From NCBI RefSeq assembly GCF_900230185.1, contig NZ_OCSR01000001.1:2294001-2358000 (forward strand): a stretch of DNA of 64,000 nt. Direction: 5' to 3'. Below the pieces are notes generated by a model, which saw only the letters and a program-made list of their open reading frames with translations, searched no databases and was not told the DNA's origin. Each line of letters opens with the position of its first letter. The stretch's first letter is position 1. Positions 9,050 to 18,408 of the stretch are shown in pieces. This DNA is from Burkholderia sp. OK233 (GTDB lineage Bacteria; Pseudomonadota; Gammaproteobacteria; Burkholderiales; Burkholderiaceae). The translations under genes were made by a program, and so were the position numbers.

Positions 9050-9841
9050 TCAGCGCACCAGTGAGCGGCGCTTCATTTCGAGTTGCGTAATCAGACGTTG
9101 CAGCGTGTTTTCGGCGCTGCCCGGCAGCGTCAGAAAACGGAAGCCGAGTTGATAGCGCTGTGTGCCGTTCGGCAACGCGGTGGAGCGGTGCGACACCAGT
9201 TGCAGATCGAGCGAAAGCCGGCCGAGCGAGCCGAGCGACAGTTCGCAATCCTGCAGCCGCGTGCCCATCGGCAATTCGGCCACACGTTGGTCCGCGGTAC
9301 GCATGCCGACGCCGCCGAGCGACAGATCGTGCACTTCGAAGCGGAACGTATCGCCTTCGGGCAAACGGCCGGTGCACATATACGGATCCAGAATCGGCGC
9401 ATCGACGCGGAAATACTCGCGGCGCTGCACGTGGAACAGCACTTCGGGGAAATCGGACTCGAATGCGGGCAGTCCTTCGTAGCGGGTTTCGCGCGGGGTG
9501 CCGGTGGAGAACTCGACGCGCACGCCATCAGGCGACGCGTGGAACTGACAGCGCGGCGCGCCCAATAAACCTTTGTTCTGTTCGGAGAGCGCGCCCCAAT
9601 CGAAAGTGAAGGTGCGTCCACGCACATCGACATCGAGCAGGCGCGTCACGAGCTGACCGCCCGCATATTCAACGGTGAGGAAATCGCCTCGATTGACGAG
9701 GTTGCGTAACTGAACGCCAATCTCCAGCGGGTTGCGACGGCCGAAATCGGGAGCGCTTTCGTCTAGCGTGGCGTGCGACTGGCCGGGTGCGTCGGTCTGG
9801 CCGTGCGACTGGGTAGTATCCATGGGCTTGCCGGTATGCAT
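9050..9841 (-). CDS. ycgR: Flagellar brake protein YcgR (PilZ domain, c-di-GMP binding)
   Basis: YcgR-type proteins bind cyclic di-GMP and slow or bias the motor. The 263-residue product has an N-terminal YcgR domain (about residues 40-135) and a C-terminal PilZ domain (about 140-250). Both PilZ c-di-GMP motifs are intact: 'QRREYFRV' (RxxxR) and 'DLSLGGVG' (D/NxSxxG). It is a single-gene unit between flgK and flgJ with its own sigma-28 promoter at 9957-9983. The ATG at 9841 has no clear ribosome-binding site; an internal ATG at 9823 is possible. An enzymatic role is unlikely, since no GGDEF or EAL motif is present. Confidence 0.88.
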   Translation of the reverse strand: MHTGKPMDTTQSHGQTDAPGQSHATLDESAPDFGRRNPLEIGVQLRNLVNRGDFLTVEYAGGQLVTRLLDVDVRGRTFTFDWGALSEQNKGLLGAPRCQFHASPDGVRVEFSTGTPRETRYEGLPAFESDFPEVLFHVQRREYFRVDAPILDPYMCTGRLPEGDTFRFEVHDLSLGGVGMRTADQRVAELPMGTRLQDCELSLGSLGRLSLDLQLVSHRSTALPNGTQRYQLGFRFLTLPGSAENTLQRLITQLEMKRRSLVR

Positions 9842-9956
9842 GTTCTTGCGGGCGCGTGCCAGGGCTCCTGCCGGGGCTTTCGCGCGGTCTTCATCGAAGC
9901 CGCAGCACGCGCATTCAACCGGACATTAAACGCTTTCCGGTATCGGGTCTAACTGA

Positions 9957-9983
9957 TTAGCGGCAGCATTCAGCCAAAATTTA
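9957..9983 (-). promoter_or_regulatory. Sigma-28 (FliA) promoter of ycgR
   Basis: Minus-strand TAAATTTT-N11-GCCGCTAA: TAAA is at 9980-9983 and GCCGCTAA at 9957-9964, with 15 bp between. The match to TAAAGTTT-N11-GCCGATAA is very good. The leader to the ycgR ATG is about 110 nt. Confidence 0.8.
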
Positions 9984-10090
9984 GGGGCGTGTAATGAAAT
10001 ATTTGCCGCAAACGTTAAACGCCGATATTCCGGCAGCGGAATCCGCGTGCATCGAATACCGACAGCAATCACGCCGGTTATGCGGGTGGA

Positions 10091-10112
10091 CCGGCCGCCC
10101 GTAGGCGGCCGG
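10091..10112. terminator. GC-rich hairpin after flgJ
   Basis: A perfect 9-bp stem, CCGGCCGCC (10091-10099) with GGCGGCCGG (10104-10112) and a 4-nt loop, lies about 120 bp past the flgJ stop. It lacks a clean T-run in either direction, so intrinsic termination is possible but not assured. Confidence 0.45.
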
Positions 10113-10233
10113 CCTCGTCCGTCTTGTTATGCACCTGGCCCCGTCGCGTGCATACGTTATTCGAGAAAATCAGACTGCATAAACTGATCGGCTGCGCAGT
10201 CGAATGCGACTGCACACCCGCATTAACGGCAGG

Positions 10234-11229
10234 TCAGCCCATTTTCTGCATGATGGACATCAGTTTTTTCGCGTAATGCGGATCGGTCGCGTAACCCGCG
10301 CGCTGCATGCCGTTGGCAAAGCCATTCACGTCATGCGCGGAATTAATCACCTGCGCATAGCGCGGGTTGCCCTTGAGCATGCTCGCGTAGTCGGTCATCG
10401 CTTCCTGATACGAGTCGTACGCACGGAATTTTTCGACGGTGCGCTGCGGCTTGCCGTTCACATACTCGGTCGTAACGGTCGAGACGGTCTTGCCGGTCCA
10501 GTCCTTGGTCGCCTTGATGCCGAACACGTTGTGGCTGGGCGAACCGTCCGACTTCTTGATCTCGCTCTTGCCCCAGCCCGATTCGAGCGCGGCCTGGCCG
10601 ATGATGAAGCGCGCCGGAATACCGGTTGCCGCGCTGGCGGCTTGCGCCGGCTCGGCGAGCTTGTCGACGAAAGCGTCGACCTTCGCCGAAGTGCCGTCAC
10701 CTTTGATCGGCGGCGTCAGCGCGCTGTTGGCCGAGTAGCCCTTGCCCATCGCCAGCTGGCCGTTGGCCTGCGCGTTGCCGTAGGCCTTCGCGAGCGCGTT
10801 CAGCGCCGCGGTCTGGCCTTCGTCGCCGCCGCTGCCGCCGCCCAGCGCATTGGCCATGCCGGTGAGGCCGCCTGCTCCGCTCGCGCCGCCCACCTGCATG
10901 CCCTGATTGCGCATCATCTGCTTGAGCATCGCGTCAGCGACACCAATGCCCTTCTGCGACAGCTGTTGCGACAACTGCTGATCCATCATCGACGTGAAGG
11001 TGGCGCTGTCGTGCGAATCGAACGGGCCGTCCTGTGGCGTCGCATCGCGCATGCTCTTCAGCATCATCTGCGTGAACACCGCGTCGAACTGCTGCGCGGC
11101 CATCTTCATGCCGGCTTGCGGCGACGCCTTGGCCTGCGCGCTCAGCTTGCCAAAGCCCTGCACGTCGAGCGCGAAGCGCTGGGTCAGGTCGTTCGCCGCA
11201 TTGGCGGAATTGGTCGTATCCGAATTCAT
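10234..11229 (-). CDS. flgJ: Flagellar rod-cap / peptidoglycan hydrolase FlgJ
   Basis: FlgJ caps the growing rod and opens the peptidoglycan. The 331-residue product has two parts. The N-terminal rod-binding domain (about residues 20-120) contains 'FDAVFTQMMLKSMRDATP'. The C-terminal glucosaminidase domain (about 175-325) contains 'IIGQAALESGWG' (catalytic Glu) and 'HNVFGIKA'. A Gly/Ala-rich linker joins them. Bifunctional FlgJ is the beta/gamma-proteobacterial form. The start has AAGGAAG upstream and follows flgI by 12 bp; it is the last gene of the flgBCDEFGHIJ run. Confidence 0.96.
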   Translation of the reverse strand: MNSDTTNSANAANDLTQRFALDVQGFGKLSAQAKASPQAGMKMAAQQFDAVFTQMMLKSMRDATPQDGPFDSHDSATFTSMMDQQLSQQLSQKGIGVADAMLKQMMRNQGMQVGGASGAGGLTGMANALGGGSGGDEGQTAALNALAKAYGNAQANGQLAMGKGYSANSALTPPIKGDGTSAKVDAFVDKLAEPAQAASAATGIPARFIIGQAALESGWGKSEIKKSDGSPSHNVFGIKATKDWTGKTVSTVTTEYVNGKPQRTVEKFRAYDSYQEAMTDYASMLKGNPRYAQVINSAHDVNGFANGMQRAGYATDPHYAKKLMSIMQKMG

Positions 11230-11241
11230 CTTGTGTCTTCC

Positions 11242-12438
11242 TTAGATGATTTCCAGGTCGGCGCGCAAAGAGCCCGCCGCTTTCATGGCCTGCAGGATCG
11301 ACATCAGATCCGCGGGGGTGGCACCCAGTGCGTTGAGCGCCTTCACCACATCGGCGAGGTTGGCGCCGGCGGTCACCATCTTCAGTGCGCCGTTGTCCTG
11401 CTTCATCTGAATCTGCGACTGCTTGGCCACCACTGTCTGGCCGTTCGAGAATGCGCCCGGCTGGCTCACCACCGGCTGCGTATTGATCACCACCGACAGA
11501 TTGCCGTGCGCCACCGCGCAGTTTTGCAGCGTGACCATCTGGTTCATCACGATCGAGCCGGTGCGCGCGTTCAGGATCACCTTAGCGGCGGCTTGCGCCG
11601 GCTTGACGTCGAGGTTCTGCAATTGCGCCATGAAGGCGACCTGTTGCTCCGGATCGGCTGGCGCGCGCAGTTGAATCGTGCGGCCATCGAGCGCCATGGC
11701 GGTGCCGCTGCCGAACGCGTTGTTCACCGCGGCCACGACGCGCTGCGTGGTGTCGTAGTCCATCTCGTTCAGGTCGAGCTGCATCGTGCCCGCTTGCGAT
11801 ACCGAGGTCGGCACCGCGCGTTCGACGATCGCGCCGCCGGCGATGCGGCCCGCGGCCAGCGTATTCACCTGCACCTTGCTGCCGTTCGCGCTCGCGCCGG
11901 CGCCGCCGACCGCGAGGTTGCCCTGGCCGAGCGCATACACCTGGCCGTCGGCGCCCTTGAGCGGTGTGAGCAGCAGCGTGCCGCCGCGCAGGCTCTTGGC
12001 GTTACCGAGCGAGGACACCGTCACGTCGATCGCTTCACCGGGACGCGCGAACGGCGGCAACACCGCCGTCACCATCACCGCGGCAACGTTCTTCAACTGG
12101 ATGTTCGATAGCGACGACTGCTGGTTGGTCGAGCCCGCTGCCTGATTGTTGATCGAGATGCCGAGGTTCGCCAGCATGTTGGCGAGCGTCTGCGTGGTGA
12201 ACGGCGTCTGCGTCGTCTGGTCGCCCGTGCCGTCGAGACCGACGACGAGGCCGTAGCCGATCAGCGGGTTGTCGCGCACGCCCTGGATCTGCACGAGATC
12301 CTTCAGGCGTTCGGCGTGCGCGGGCGTCGCCACCGGCAAGGCCGCGCAGGCGAGCGCGAACAGCGCCACAGCACGGCCGAGCTGAACAAGTCGCGTGAAG
12401 CGGCTGAGGTGGCTAGAGCGAAAGAAGACGGTACGCAT
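11242..12438 (-). CDS. flgI: Flagellar P-ring protein FlgI
   Basis: FlgI forms the periplasmic P-ring bushing around the rod, with FlgA as its chaperone. The product is 398 residues from the ATG at 12438. It has a Sec signal peptide ending 'ATPAHA', followed by the mature start '[20 protein letters not shown]', which is diagnostic. Further family blocks are '[11 protein letters not shown]', '[18 protein letters not shown]' and '[14 protein letters not shown]'. Upstream in-frame GTG codons overlap the flgH stop; ATG 12438 is preferred. Confidence 0.97.
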   Translation of the reverse strand: MRTVFFRSSHLSRFTRLVQLGRAVALFALACAALPVATPAHAERLKDLVQIQGVRDNPLIGYGLVVGLDGTGDQTTQTPFTTQTLANMLANLGISINNQAAGSTNQQSSLSNIQLKNVAAVMVTAVLPPFARPGEAIDVTVSSLGNAKSLRGGTLLLTPLKGADGQVYALGQGNLAVGGAGASANGSKVQVNTLAAGRIAGGAIVERAVPTSVSQAGTMQLDLNEMDYDTTQRVVAAVNNAFGSGTAMALDGRTIQLRAPADPEQQVAFMAQLQNLDVKPAQAAAKVILNARTGSIVMNQMVTLQNCAVAHGNLSVVINTQPVVSQPGAFSNGQTVVAKQSQIQMKQDNGALKMVTAGANLADVVKALNALGATPADLMSILQAMKAAGSLRADLEII

Positions 12439-12440
12439 GA

Positions 12441-13139
12441 TCACCACGGCGACACGTTGAGGAAGAACCGCTGCAACCAGCCCATGTTCTCGGCTTCGTT
12501 GAGATAGCCCTTCGCGGAGTATTCGATCTTCGCGTCAGCCACCTGGGTCGAGTAGACGGCGTTCAGGTTGGAGATCGTGTTCGGATTCACCACGCCGGAG
12601 AAGCGCACGAATTCATCGCCCTGGTTGATCAGCATCTGCTTTTCGCCGCTCACCATCAGGTTGCCGTTCGGCAGCACGCCCGTCACCGTCACGGTGATCG
12701 TGCCGTTGAAGGTGTTCGACGCGTTCGCGCCGCCGGTGCCGTTGAACACGTTCGAACCGTTGGCGCTCAGGTTGGTCTTGCCGAACAGTCCGCCCAGGAA
12801 GCCCGCCGTCGGCACGCTGAAGTTGGTGGTGCCCCCGCGATTCGCGTTGGCGCCCGACGACTTCGTCGCGTTGACGTTTTCCTGAATCACAATCGTCAGG
12901 ATGTCGCCCACATTGCGCGGCCGCTGATCTTCGAACAGCGGCCGGCCCGCGTAACCCGGGTTGAAGATCGAGCCCGGCGACTGCGCTTGCGGCGGCATCG
13001 GCGGGACGGCCGTCATCGGCTGCTGGGTGATCGGCTGCTTCGGCACGAGGCCGCAGCCACCCAGTGCCGTAAGCAGCGTGAGCTGCACGAGCGCCTGAGC
13101 GGTGCGCGAATGAACCGGATTACGAGTGAAGTGCGACAT
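12441..13139 (-). CDS. flgH: Flagellar L-ring lipoprotein FlgH
   Basis: FlgH is the outer-membrane L-ring subunit. The product is 232 residues. The signal peptide ends in the lipobox 'TALGGC', so Cys becomes the lipidated N-terminus. Family motifs are '[20 protein letters not shown]', '[16 protein letters not shown]', '[14 protein letters not shown]' and '[13 protein letters not shown]'. The stop lies 3 bp before the flgI ATG. AGGCGG precedes the start. Confidence 0.97.
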   Translation of the reverse strand: MSHFTRNPVHSRTAQALVQLTLLTALGGCGLVPKQPITQQPMTAVPPMPPQAQSPGSIFNPGYAGRPLFEDQRPRNVGDILTIVIQENVNATKSSGANANRGGTTNFSVPTAGFLGGLFGKTNLSANGSNVFNGTGGANASNTFNGTITVTVTGVLPNGNLMVSGEKQMLINQGDEFVRFSGVVNPNTISNLNAVYSTQVADAKIEYSAKGYLNEAENMGWLQRFFLNVSPW

Positions 13140-13179
13140 CTTGATTACCGCCTGATCTTGATTCCCAGTCCCTTAAGCC

Positions 13180-13968
13180 TTAAACCTGCATCTGGCTGAG
13201 GGTCTGCAGCATCTGGTCGGAGGTCGTCACGGCCTTGCTGTTGATTTCGTAAGCGCGCTGCGTCTGGATCATGTTCACCAGTTCCTGCACCACATTCACG
13301 TTCGATGCTTCCACGTAACCCTGATTCAGCGTACCGGCGCCGTTCAGGCCCGGTTGCGCGACGTTCGGCGCACCCGACGAAGCCGTTTCCGAGAACAGGT
13401 TTTCACCCTTCGCATCCAGACCGGTCGGGTTGATGAAGGTGGCGATCTGCATCGAGCCGAGCTGCTGGCTGTTGGTCGAGCCGGCGACGGTGATCGACAC
13501 CACGCCGTCGCTGCCGATGGTCAGAGAAGTCGCGTTGTTCGGAATCGTGATCGCCGGAATCACCTGATAGCCGCTCGACGTGACGAGCTGGCCTTGCGCG
13601 TTGGTCTGGAACGAACCGTCACGCGTGTAGGCAGTCGTGCCGTCGGGCATCTGCACCTGGAAGAAGCCCTGACCGTTGATGGCGACGTCTTTCGAGTTGC
13701 CGGTCTGCTGCAGGTTGCCCTGCGTGTAGAGACGTTCGGTCGCAACCTGTTGCACACCGGTACCCAACTGGATGCCGGACGGCAGTTCGGTGTTTTGCGT
13801 CGAGTTCGCACCCGGCTGACGGATGGTCTGATACAGCAGATCCTCGAACACCGCGCGCGAGCCTTTGAAGCCGTTGGTGCTGACGTTCGCGAGGTTGTTC
13901 GAAATCACGTCCATCTGCGCCTGTTGCGCATTCATGCCGGTTGCGGCGATGTAGAGCGAGCGATTCAC
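13180..13968 (-). CDS. flgG: Flagellar distal rod protein FlgG
   Basis: FlgG builds the distal rod. Its 262 residues, '[19 protein letters not shown]', '[20 protein letters not shown]' and C-terminal '[20 protein letters not shown]' identify it clearly. It begins with GTG at 13968 rather than ATG; AGGAGAAG is positioned 7 nt upstream and '[11 protein letters not shown]' matches normal FlgG N-termini. The 108 bp before it, toward flgF, contain two copies of a palindromic repeat. Confidence 0.97.
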   Translation of the reverse strand: MNRSLYIAATGMNAQQAQMDVISNNLANVSTNGFKGSRAVFEDLLYQTIRQPGANSTQNTELPSGIQLGTGVQQVATERLYTQGNLQQTGNSKDVAINGQGFFQVQMPDGTTAYTRDGSFQTNAQGQLVTSSGYQVIPAITIPNNATSLTIGSDGVVSITVAGSTNSQQLGSMQIATFINPTGLDAKGENLFSETASSGAPNVAQPGLNGAGTLNQGYVEASNVNVVQELVNMIQTQRAYEINSKAVTTSDQMLQTLSQMQV

Positions 13969-13987
13969 TATTCTTCTCCTATGTCGA

Positions 13988-14023
13988 CCGGAGTTAGTGC
14001 TTCAGCACTTACTCCGGTCCCAT
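13988..14023. repeat. Palindromic repeat, copy 1
   Basis: A near-perfect hairpin pairs CCGGAGTTAGTGC with GCACTTACTCCGG (one mismatch, 4-nt loop TTCA) and is followed by TCCCAT. It is the first of two units between flgG and flgF. A shortened relative sits at 32855-32880. Confidence 0.85.
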
Positions 14024-14037
14024 GCAAGGCTGTCGTT

Positions 14038-14072
14038 CGGAGTTAGTGCCTCAGCACTTACTCCGGTCCCAT
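14038..14072. repeat. Palindromic repeat, copy 2
   Basis: This direct repeat of the unit at 13988-14023 has a single change in the loop (TTCA to CTCA) and the same trailing GGTCCCAT. The pair is separated by 14 bp. The likely effect is on mRNA structure between flgF and flgG. Confidence 0.85.
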
Positions 14073-14076
14073 CCCG

Positions 14077-14835
14077 TTAACTAAAGCTGAGCAGCTGGTT
14101 GGCGGACTGATCGTTCTTGTCCGCGTTTTCCAGCAGCTTGGTCTGCATCTGAAACTGGCGGGCGTTGGTGATCATCGCGACCATTGCGCTGACCGGATTC
14201 ACGTTGCTGCCTTCAAGCGATGCCGGCGCCAGCGTGACGGCCGGATCGGCGTCGGCGGCGTTGCCGTCGGCGGTGCGAAACAGGCCGTCGTCGCCGCGGG
14301 TCATGGTTTGCGGATCCGGATTCACCAGCTTCAGCTGATCGACCGTCACCACCGCCGTCGGCGGATCGCCCGGCGTCAGCGCGGACACCGTGCCGTCCTT
14401 GCCGATGGTGATTTCCGCACCCGGCGGCACCGATACCGGGCCGCCGTTGCCGAGCACCGTCTGGTTCATGGCGTTCACCAGCTGACCGTTCTCGTCGACG
14501 TGCAGATTGCCGGCGCGCGTATAGGCTTCGTTGCCGTCGGCGGTTTGCACCGCCAGCCAGCCCGGACCCTGAATCGCCACGTCGAGCGGGTTGCCCGTCT
14601 GCTGGATCGGCCCCGGCGTGTAGTCGGCGCCCGGCGTCGACGACAGCACGAAGGTGCGCGTGGTGTCGTCGTTGATCGAACTGCCGTCGCCGAACGCCAT
14701 CGGCACGGCGCGGAAAGTCGCAAGCTGCGCGCGAAAGCCGGTGGTCGAGGCGTTCGCCAGGTTGTTGGCAACGATAGCCTGCTGTTCGAGCGCTTGCGTG
14801 CTGCCCGACATCGCGGTGTAGATCAGCCGATCCAT
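14077..14835 (-). CDS. flgF: Flagellar proximal rod protein FlgF
   Basis: FlgF is a proximal rod subunit. The product is 252 residues with the rod-family N-terminus 'LIYTAMSGSTQALEQQAIVA', 'NNLANASTTGFRAQLATFRA', the block 'QQTGNPLDVAIQGPGWLAVQ' and the C-terminal coil 'VSAMVAMITNARQFQMQTKL'. It is 19 bp downstream of flgE. The two palindromic repeats after its stop could modulate expression of flgG and distal genes. Confidence 0.97.
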   Translation of the reverse strand: MDRLIYTAMSGSTQALEQQAIVANNLANASTTGFRAQLATFRAVPMAFGDGSSINDDTTRTFVLSSTPGADYTPGPIQQTGNPLDVAIQGPGWLAVQTADGNEAYTRAGNLHVDENGQLVNAMNQTVLGNGGPVSVPPGAEITIGKDGTVSALTPGDPPTAVVTVDQLKLVNPDPQTMTRGDDGLFRTADGNAADADPAVTLAPASLEGSNVNPVSAMVAMITNARQFQMQTKLLENADKNDQSANQLLSFS

Positions 14836-14854
14836 GATGGGAAGTCCCGGTCGC

Positions 14855-16366
14855 TTACAGGTTGATCAGGGTCTGGTCGACGGTCTGCTGGGTCTTGATC
14901 GTCTGCGCGTTCGCCTGATAGTTGCGTTGCGCGGTGATCAGGTTCACCAGTTCGCTCGTCAGATCGACGTTCGAGTTCTCGACCGCGCCGCCCTGCAGCA
15001 CGCCGTGGTTCGTCGCGCCCGGCGCCGAAATCTGCGCGACGCCCGACTGCGAGGTCTGCTGGAATTCGTTGTTGCCGAGGTTCACGAGACCGTTCTGGTT
15101 CGAGAAGTTCGCGAGCACGATCTGGCCGAGGGCCGCGGTCTGCTGGTTCGAGTAGTTGCCGGTCAGCGTGCCGTCGGCGCCGATCGTGAAGCTCGTCAGC
15201 GTGCCGGCTGCGTAGCCGTCGGGCTGCAGCGAGTTCACGCCGTCCTTGCCGCCGTACTGCGTCGTGCCGGCGATGTTCAGCGTCAGGTTCTGCGGCGTCG
15301 ACGAACCGTCGGTGGTCGGGATGCCGAAGTTGAAGACGAACGGGGTGGTGGTGGCGACACCGGCCGCGTTGGTCGTGCCGAGCAGCGTGCCCGACGAGTT
15401 GAAGTTCGCGTGTCCGACCAGGCTCGCGGTGCCGGTCGAGGTGCCCGCGTACACATTCCACGTGCCGGCCGAGGTCTTGGCGAAGTACATGTTGACCGTC
15501 TGCGAGCCGCCAAGCGAGTCATAGACCGTCGTGCTGGTCGAGTAGTTGTACGTCGACGAGCTGTTCTGGTTGAACGCCACCGGGGTCGGGGCGATCGCGA
15601 CGCTGTCGCCAGTAGCCGGCACGCCGTTGAACGTGATGGTCTGGCCGTTGCCGAGCGAGACCGCCGTGCCGGCCGTGTACGTAGCGGCGGCGGTCGTCGT
15701 GCCGAGCGTGGTGTCGGTCACCGTGTAGGTCGTCGGACTCGTGAAGTTGACGGTGTAGCTATCGTTATTCGTGCCCGAGGCGGTGTTCGTGATGGTCGCG
15801 CCGGGCGTCGTCAGCGTGCTGCCTGCCACCAGGGTGGGCGTCACGGCCGGCGTGCCGAGCATCAGCGGATCCTGCGCATTCAGGTTCAAACCGGCGACGA
15901 TCTTGGTGGTCGCTTGCGGCGCGATGTTCGCGGTCGGCACGCTGAGCGGCACGGTCTGCGCGGTGTTGATGACGCCCGCGCCGTTCGCGGCGTAGCCCAT
16001 CAGTTGCAGGCCTTGCGCGTTGGTGATGTTGCCGTTCTTGTCGAGCTGGAACACGCCGTTGCGCGAGTAAACCAGCGAGCCGTTGTTCGACAGCTGGAAG
16101 AAGCCGTTGCCGTTGATCGCGACGTTGAGCGCCTGGTTCGTGCTGGTGATCGTGCCTTGCGAAAACTGCTGCTGTACTTCGGAGAGCTTGGTGCCGATGC
16201 CGACCTGGTTGCCCACCGCGGTCGCCACCGAATTGGCGTACATGTCTGCGAATTGCGCCGCGCCGCTCTTGAAGCCAACCGTGTTCGCGTTGGCAATGTT
16301 GTTGCCGATCACGTCGAGGTCGCTCGACGATGCGGACAAACCACTCAAACCTTGCTGGTAACCCAT
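14855..16366 (-). CDS. flgE: Flagellar hook protein FlgE
   Basis: FlgE polymerises into the hook. The 503-residue length is somewhat above the enterobacterial hook protein. The N-terminus 'MGYQQGLSGLSASSSDLDVI', then 'NNIANANTVGFKSGAAQFAD', and the C-terminus 'SNVDLTSELVNLITAQRNYQ' are conserved. The Thr/Gly-rich centre (about residues 150-330) is variable. GGAG lies upstream of the ATG. It is preceded by flgD, the hook cap, on the same strand. Confidence 0.97.
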   Translation of the reverse strand: MGYQQGLSGLSASSSDLDVIGNNIANANTVGFKSGAAQFADMYANSVATAVGNQVGIGTKLSEVQQQFSQGTITSTNQALNVAINGNGFFQLSNNGSLVYSRNGVFQLDKNGNITNAQGLQLMGYAANGAGVINTAQTVPLSVPTANIAPQATTKIVAGLNLNAQDPLMLGTPAVTPTLVAGSTLTTPGATITNTASGTNNDSYTVNFTSPTTYTVTDTTLGTTTAAATYTAGTAVSLGNGQTITFNGVPATGDSVAIAPTPVAFNQNSSSTYNYSTSTTVYDSLGGSQTVNMYFAKTSAGTWNVYAGTSTGTASLVGHANFNSSGTLLGTTNAAGVATTTPFVFNFGIPTTDGSSTPQNLTLNIAGTTQYGGKDGVNSLQPDGYAAGTLTSFTIGADGTLTGNYSNQQTAALGQIVLANFSNQNGLVNLGNNEFQQTSQSGVAQISAPGATNHGVLQGGAVENSNVDLTSELVNLITAQRNYQANAQTIKTQQTVDQTLINL

Positions 16367-16409
16367 AACGGTCTCCGTATCTGGAAAGTCGTAACTGACT
16401 GAATCTGAA

Positions 16410-17141
16410 TCAGAGGATGGCGGCGACGCTGGTCAGCCCCACGGTCGTACCGTTCGACAGCACGAGGCCCGGCGTACCGCTGCTCTGCATGACGACGCTT
16501 TGCACCGTCGCGCCCGCGAGCGTCGTGGCCGTCGCCTGCTGGCCGTTGATCGTGCCGACCGCGCTGATCGTGTAGGTGCCGTCGGGCAGGGTGTTGCCGG
16601 CCGAATCGGTCGGCGTCCAGCCAACCGGAATCGTGCCCGCCGACTGCTTGCCGAGGTCGATCGTGTTGACGATCGTGCCCGCCGAGTTCTTGACGACCAC
16701 CTGCAGATCGCTCACCGAGTTGGCGAGCTGCACGCCGAACGCGCCGGCCTTGCCGCTTGCAACCGACACCGAGCTGCCCGGCGCGAGCACGGTCGAGCCG
16801 ATCAGCAGCGCGGCTTGCGACTGCTGGCCTGCCGACATCTGCGTGGCGAGCGAGGTGAGCGTCGTGTTCAGCTGGCTGATGCCCGACACCGTGTTGATCT
16901 GCGCCAGCTGCGAGGTCATCTGCGAGCTGTCCATCGGGTTGGTCGGATCCTGATTCTTCAATTGCGCGACGAGCAGCTGCAGGAAAGTATTCTGCAGATC
17001 GGTCGCCGAGGTGCCCGACGTGCTGCCGGTCGAGCTGGTGGAGCTGCTCGCGCTCGAGGCGCTGCTCGTGCCGTTCATCGTATCGAGCAGCGTTTGCGAC
17101 ACGTTCGTGCCGTTGCTGCCGATGGTGGTGTTGGTGGTCAA
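16410..17141 (-). CDS. flgD: Flagellar hook-capping protein FlgD
   Basis: FlgD caps the growing hook and is needed for FlgE assembly. The product is 243 residues. The core 'NTFLQLLVAQLKNQDPTNPM' and 'SSQMTSQLAQINTVSGISQL' is unmistakable. A Ser-rich stretch precedes it, and FlgD Ig-like/tudor domains follow. It starts with TTG at 17141, preceded by GAGGAG at the right distance, 10 bp after the flgC stop; no better ATG exists upstream. Confidence 0.96.
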   Translation of the reverse strand: MTTNTTIGSNGTNVSQTLLDTMNGTSSASSASSSTSSTGSTSGTSATDLQNTFLQLLVAQLKNQDPTNPMDSSQMTSQLAQINTVSGISQLNTTLTSLATQMSAGQQSQAALLIGSTVLAPGSSVSVASGKAGAFGVQLANSVSDLQVVVKNSAGTIVNTIDLGKQSAGTIPVGWTPTDSAGNTLPDGTYTISAVGTINGQQATATTLAGATVQSVVMQSSGTPGLVLSNGTTVGLTSVAAIL

Positions 17142-17151
17142 GGAATTCTCC

Positions 17152-17577
17152 TCAGGTTCCGATCGTGAGCGTTTTCAACATCAGTGTCTTGGCGGTGTTC
17201 AGGGTCTCGACGTTGGCCTGGTACGAGCGCGAGGCCGAGATCATGTTGACCATTTCCTGCACCGGGTCGACGTTGGGCAGCGTGACGTAACCGTCCGGAT
17301 TGGCAGCCGGGTTGCCGGGGTCGTAGGCGGTCTTCATCGGCGTCGGGTCGTCGACCACGCCGGTGACCTGCACGCCGCCGATCTGCTGACCGGAGCCCGT
17401 GCGCGCGCCACCGATCGGGCTGACCGCGAACACAACCTGCTTGGCCTTGTACGGCTGGCCGTCCGGGCCGGTCGTGCTGTCCGCGTTGGCGAGATTCGAC
17501 GCCGTCACGTTGAGCCGCTGCGACTGCGCTGACATCGCGGAGCCTGCAACACCAAAAATGTTCATCAGGGATGGCAT
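17152..17577 (-). CDS. flgC: Flagellar proximal rod protein FlgC
   Basis: FlgC is a proximal rod subunit of 141 residues. '[20 protein letters not shown]', '[17 protein letters not shown]' and '[20 protein letters not shown]' match the family throughout. AGGAAAC precedes the ATG at 17577; an internal ATG at 17565 is possible. It lies 108 bp after flgB. Confidence 0.97.
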   Translation of the reverse strand: MPSLMNIFGVAGSAMSAQSQRLNVTASNLANADSTTGPDGQPYKAKQVVFAVSPIGGARTGSGQQIGGVQVTGVVDDPTPMKTAYDPGNPAANPDGYVTLPNVDPVQEMVNMISASRSYQANVETLNTAKTLMLKTLTIGT

Positions 17578-17685
17578 GTTTCCTGACCTCTCCTACCGGT
17601 TCGACCCGGCTTCCAGTTAAATCCCGTAGCGATTTGTTCCTGCATACTGCGTATCTGGTACTGCGCCGGTCGTGGTGCCGGCTAT

Positions 17686-18180
17686 TTACGAGCCCGACTG
17701 GATTGCCGCGAGCATCGTCTTGATCTGGCCCGACAGCACCGTCATGCCCGATTCGAAGTGCAACGTGTTGTCAGCGAACTGCACCCGTTCCGTATCGATG
17801 TCGACCGTGTTGCCGTCGAGCGCGGGTTGCGTCGGAATGCGGTACTGCAGATTGCCGTAGTCGTCCGGCGTGCCGCCGGTCGGCGTCAGCGTCGTCTTGC
17901 CGGACATGTGACCCGGCGCGGTCGACGCCATCGACATGCCGCTCGTCACCCCTGCGGGCTGCGTCATGGCGAGTGTCGAGTTGTTCGAGGCGCCGGTGCC
18001 CGCACCACCGCCGGTCTTCTTCAGCGCGCCGGCCAGCGACGAAGCGAAGTCGACGTCGCGCGCCTTGTACCCGGGGGTATCGGCGTTGGCGATATTCGAC
18101 GACAGCAGTTCCTGCCGGTAAGCGCGCACATCGAGCGCCTGGCGGCCAAAGGCGAATTCGGCATCGAGTTTGTCCAGCAT
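17686..18180 (-). CDS. flgB: Flagellar proximal rod protein FlgB
   Basis: FlgB is the first rod subunit and first gene of the flgBCDEFGHIJ operon. The true start is the ATG at 18180 (MLDKLDAEFAFGRQALDVRA), with GGAG 7 nt upstream. The open frame extends further but lacks family similarity there. The length is 164 residues. 'LLSSNIANADTPGYKARDVD' is diagnostic. Divergent flgA starts 228 bp away across a shared regulatory region. Confidence 0.97.
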   Translation of the reverse strand: MLDKLDAEFAFGRQALDVRAYRQELLSSNIANADTPGYKARDVDFASSLAGALKKTGGGAGTGASNNSTLAMTQPAGVTSGMSMASTAPGHMSGKTTLTPTGGTPDDYGNLQYRIPTQPALDGNTVDIDTERVQFADNTLHFESGMTVLSGQIKTMLAAIQSGS

Positions 18181-18310
18181 AGAAATCTCCGGAGAACGTT
18201 CCCGAGGCTTCCCGTTTTGTGCCGCGCTGTGCCTCGCGTGAGGACTGCGTCGGCCGGGAAGACCTTTTTGCATGAAGTGCATCTTATGGGCCGAACGCAA
18301 GTGGCAATCG

Positions 18311-18347
18311 AACGAATAACCGGGAAAGGGGGCTTCTATTCAACGTT
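18311..18347. promoter_or_regulatory. Candidate FlhDC boxes between flgB and flgA
   Basis: AACGAATAACC (18311-18321) and, inverted, AACGTTGAATAG (reverse complement of 18335-18346) face each other across about a dozen bases. Each is a partial match to the FlhD4C2 half-site consensus (AATGGCAGAAATAGCG type), in the expected place for divergent class II promoters. The call is based on position and loose similarity only. Confidence 0.3.
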
Positions 18348-18408
18348 TGCGCAATGGGGGCGCTCACTAGAATGCAAGGCGTACCGAGGCATTCGATGGA
18401 GAAACACG

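Larger units (their letters stand above)
9842..10233. other. Intergenic region between ycgR and flgJ
   Basis: These 392 bp hold the ycgR sigma-28 promoter (9957-9983) and a GC-rich hairpin downstream of flgJ (10091-10112). No gene was recognised; open frames here are shadows of flgJ or ycgR. Confidence 0.6.

Noticed and set aside
10204..12111. Plus-strand open frame of 635 codons over flgJ and flgI
   Set aside because: Antisense shadow of flgJ and flgI with a biased Arg/His/Leu composition and no domain.
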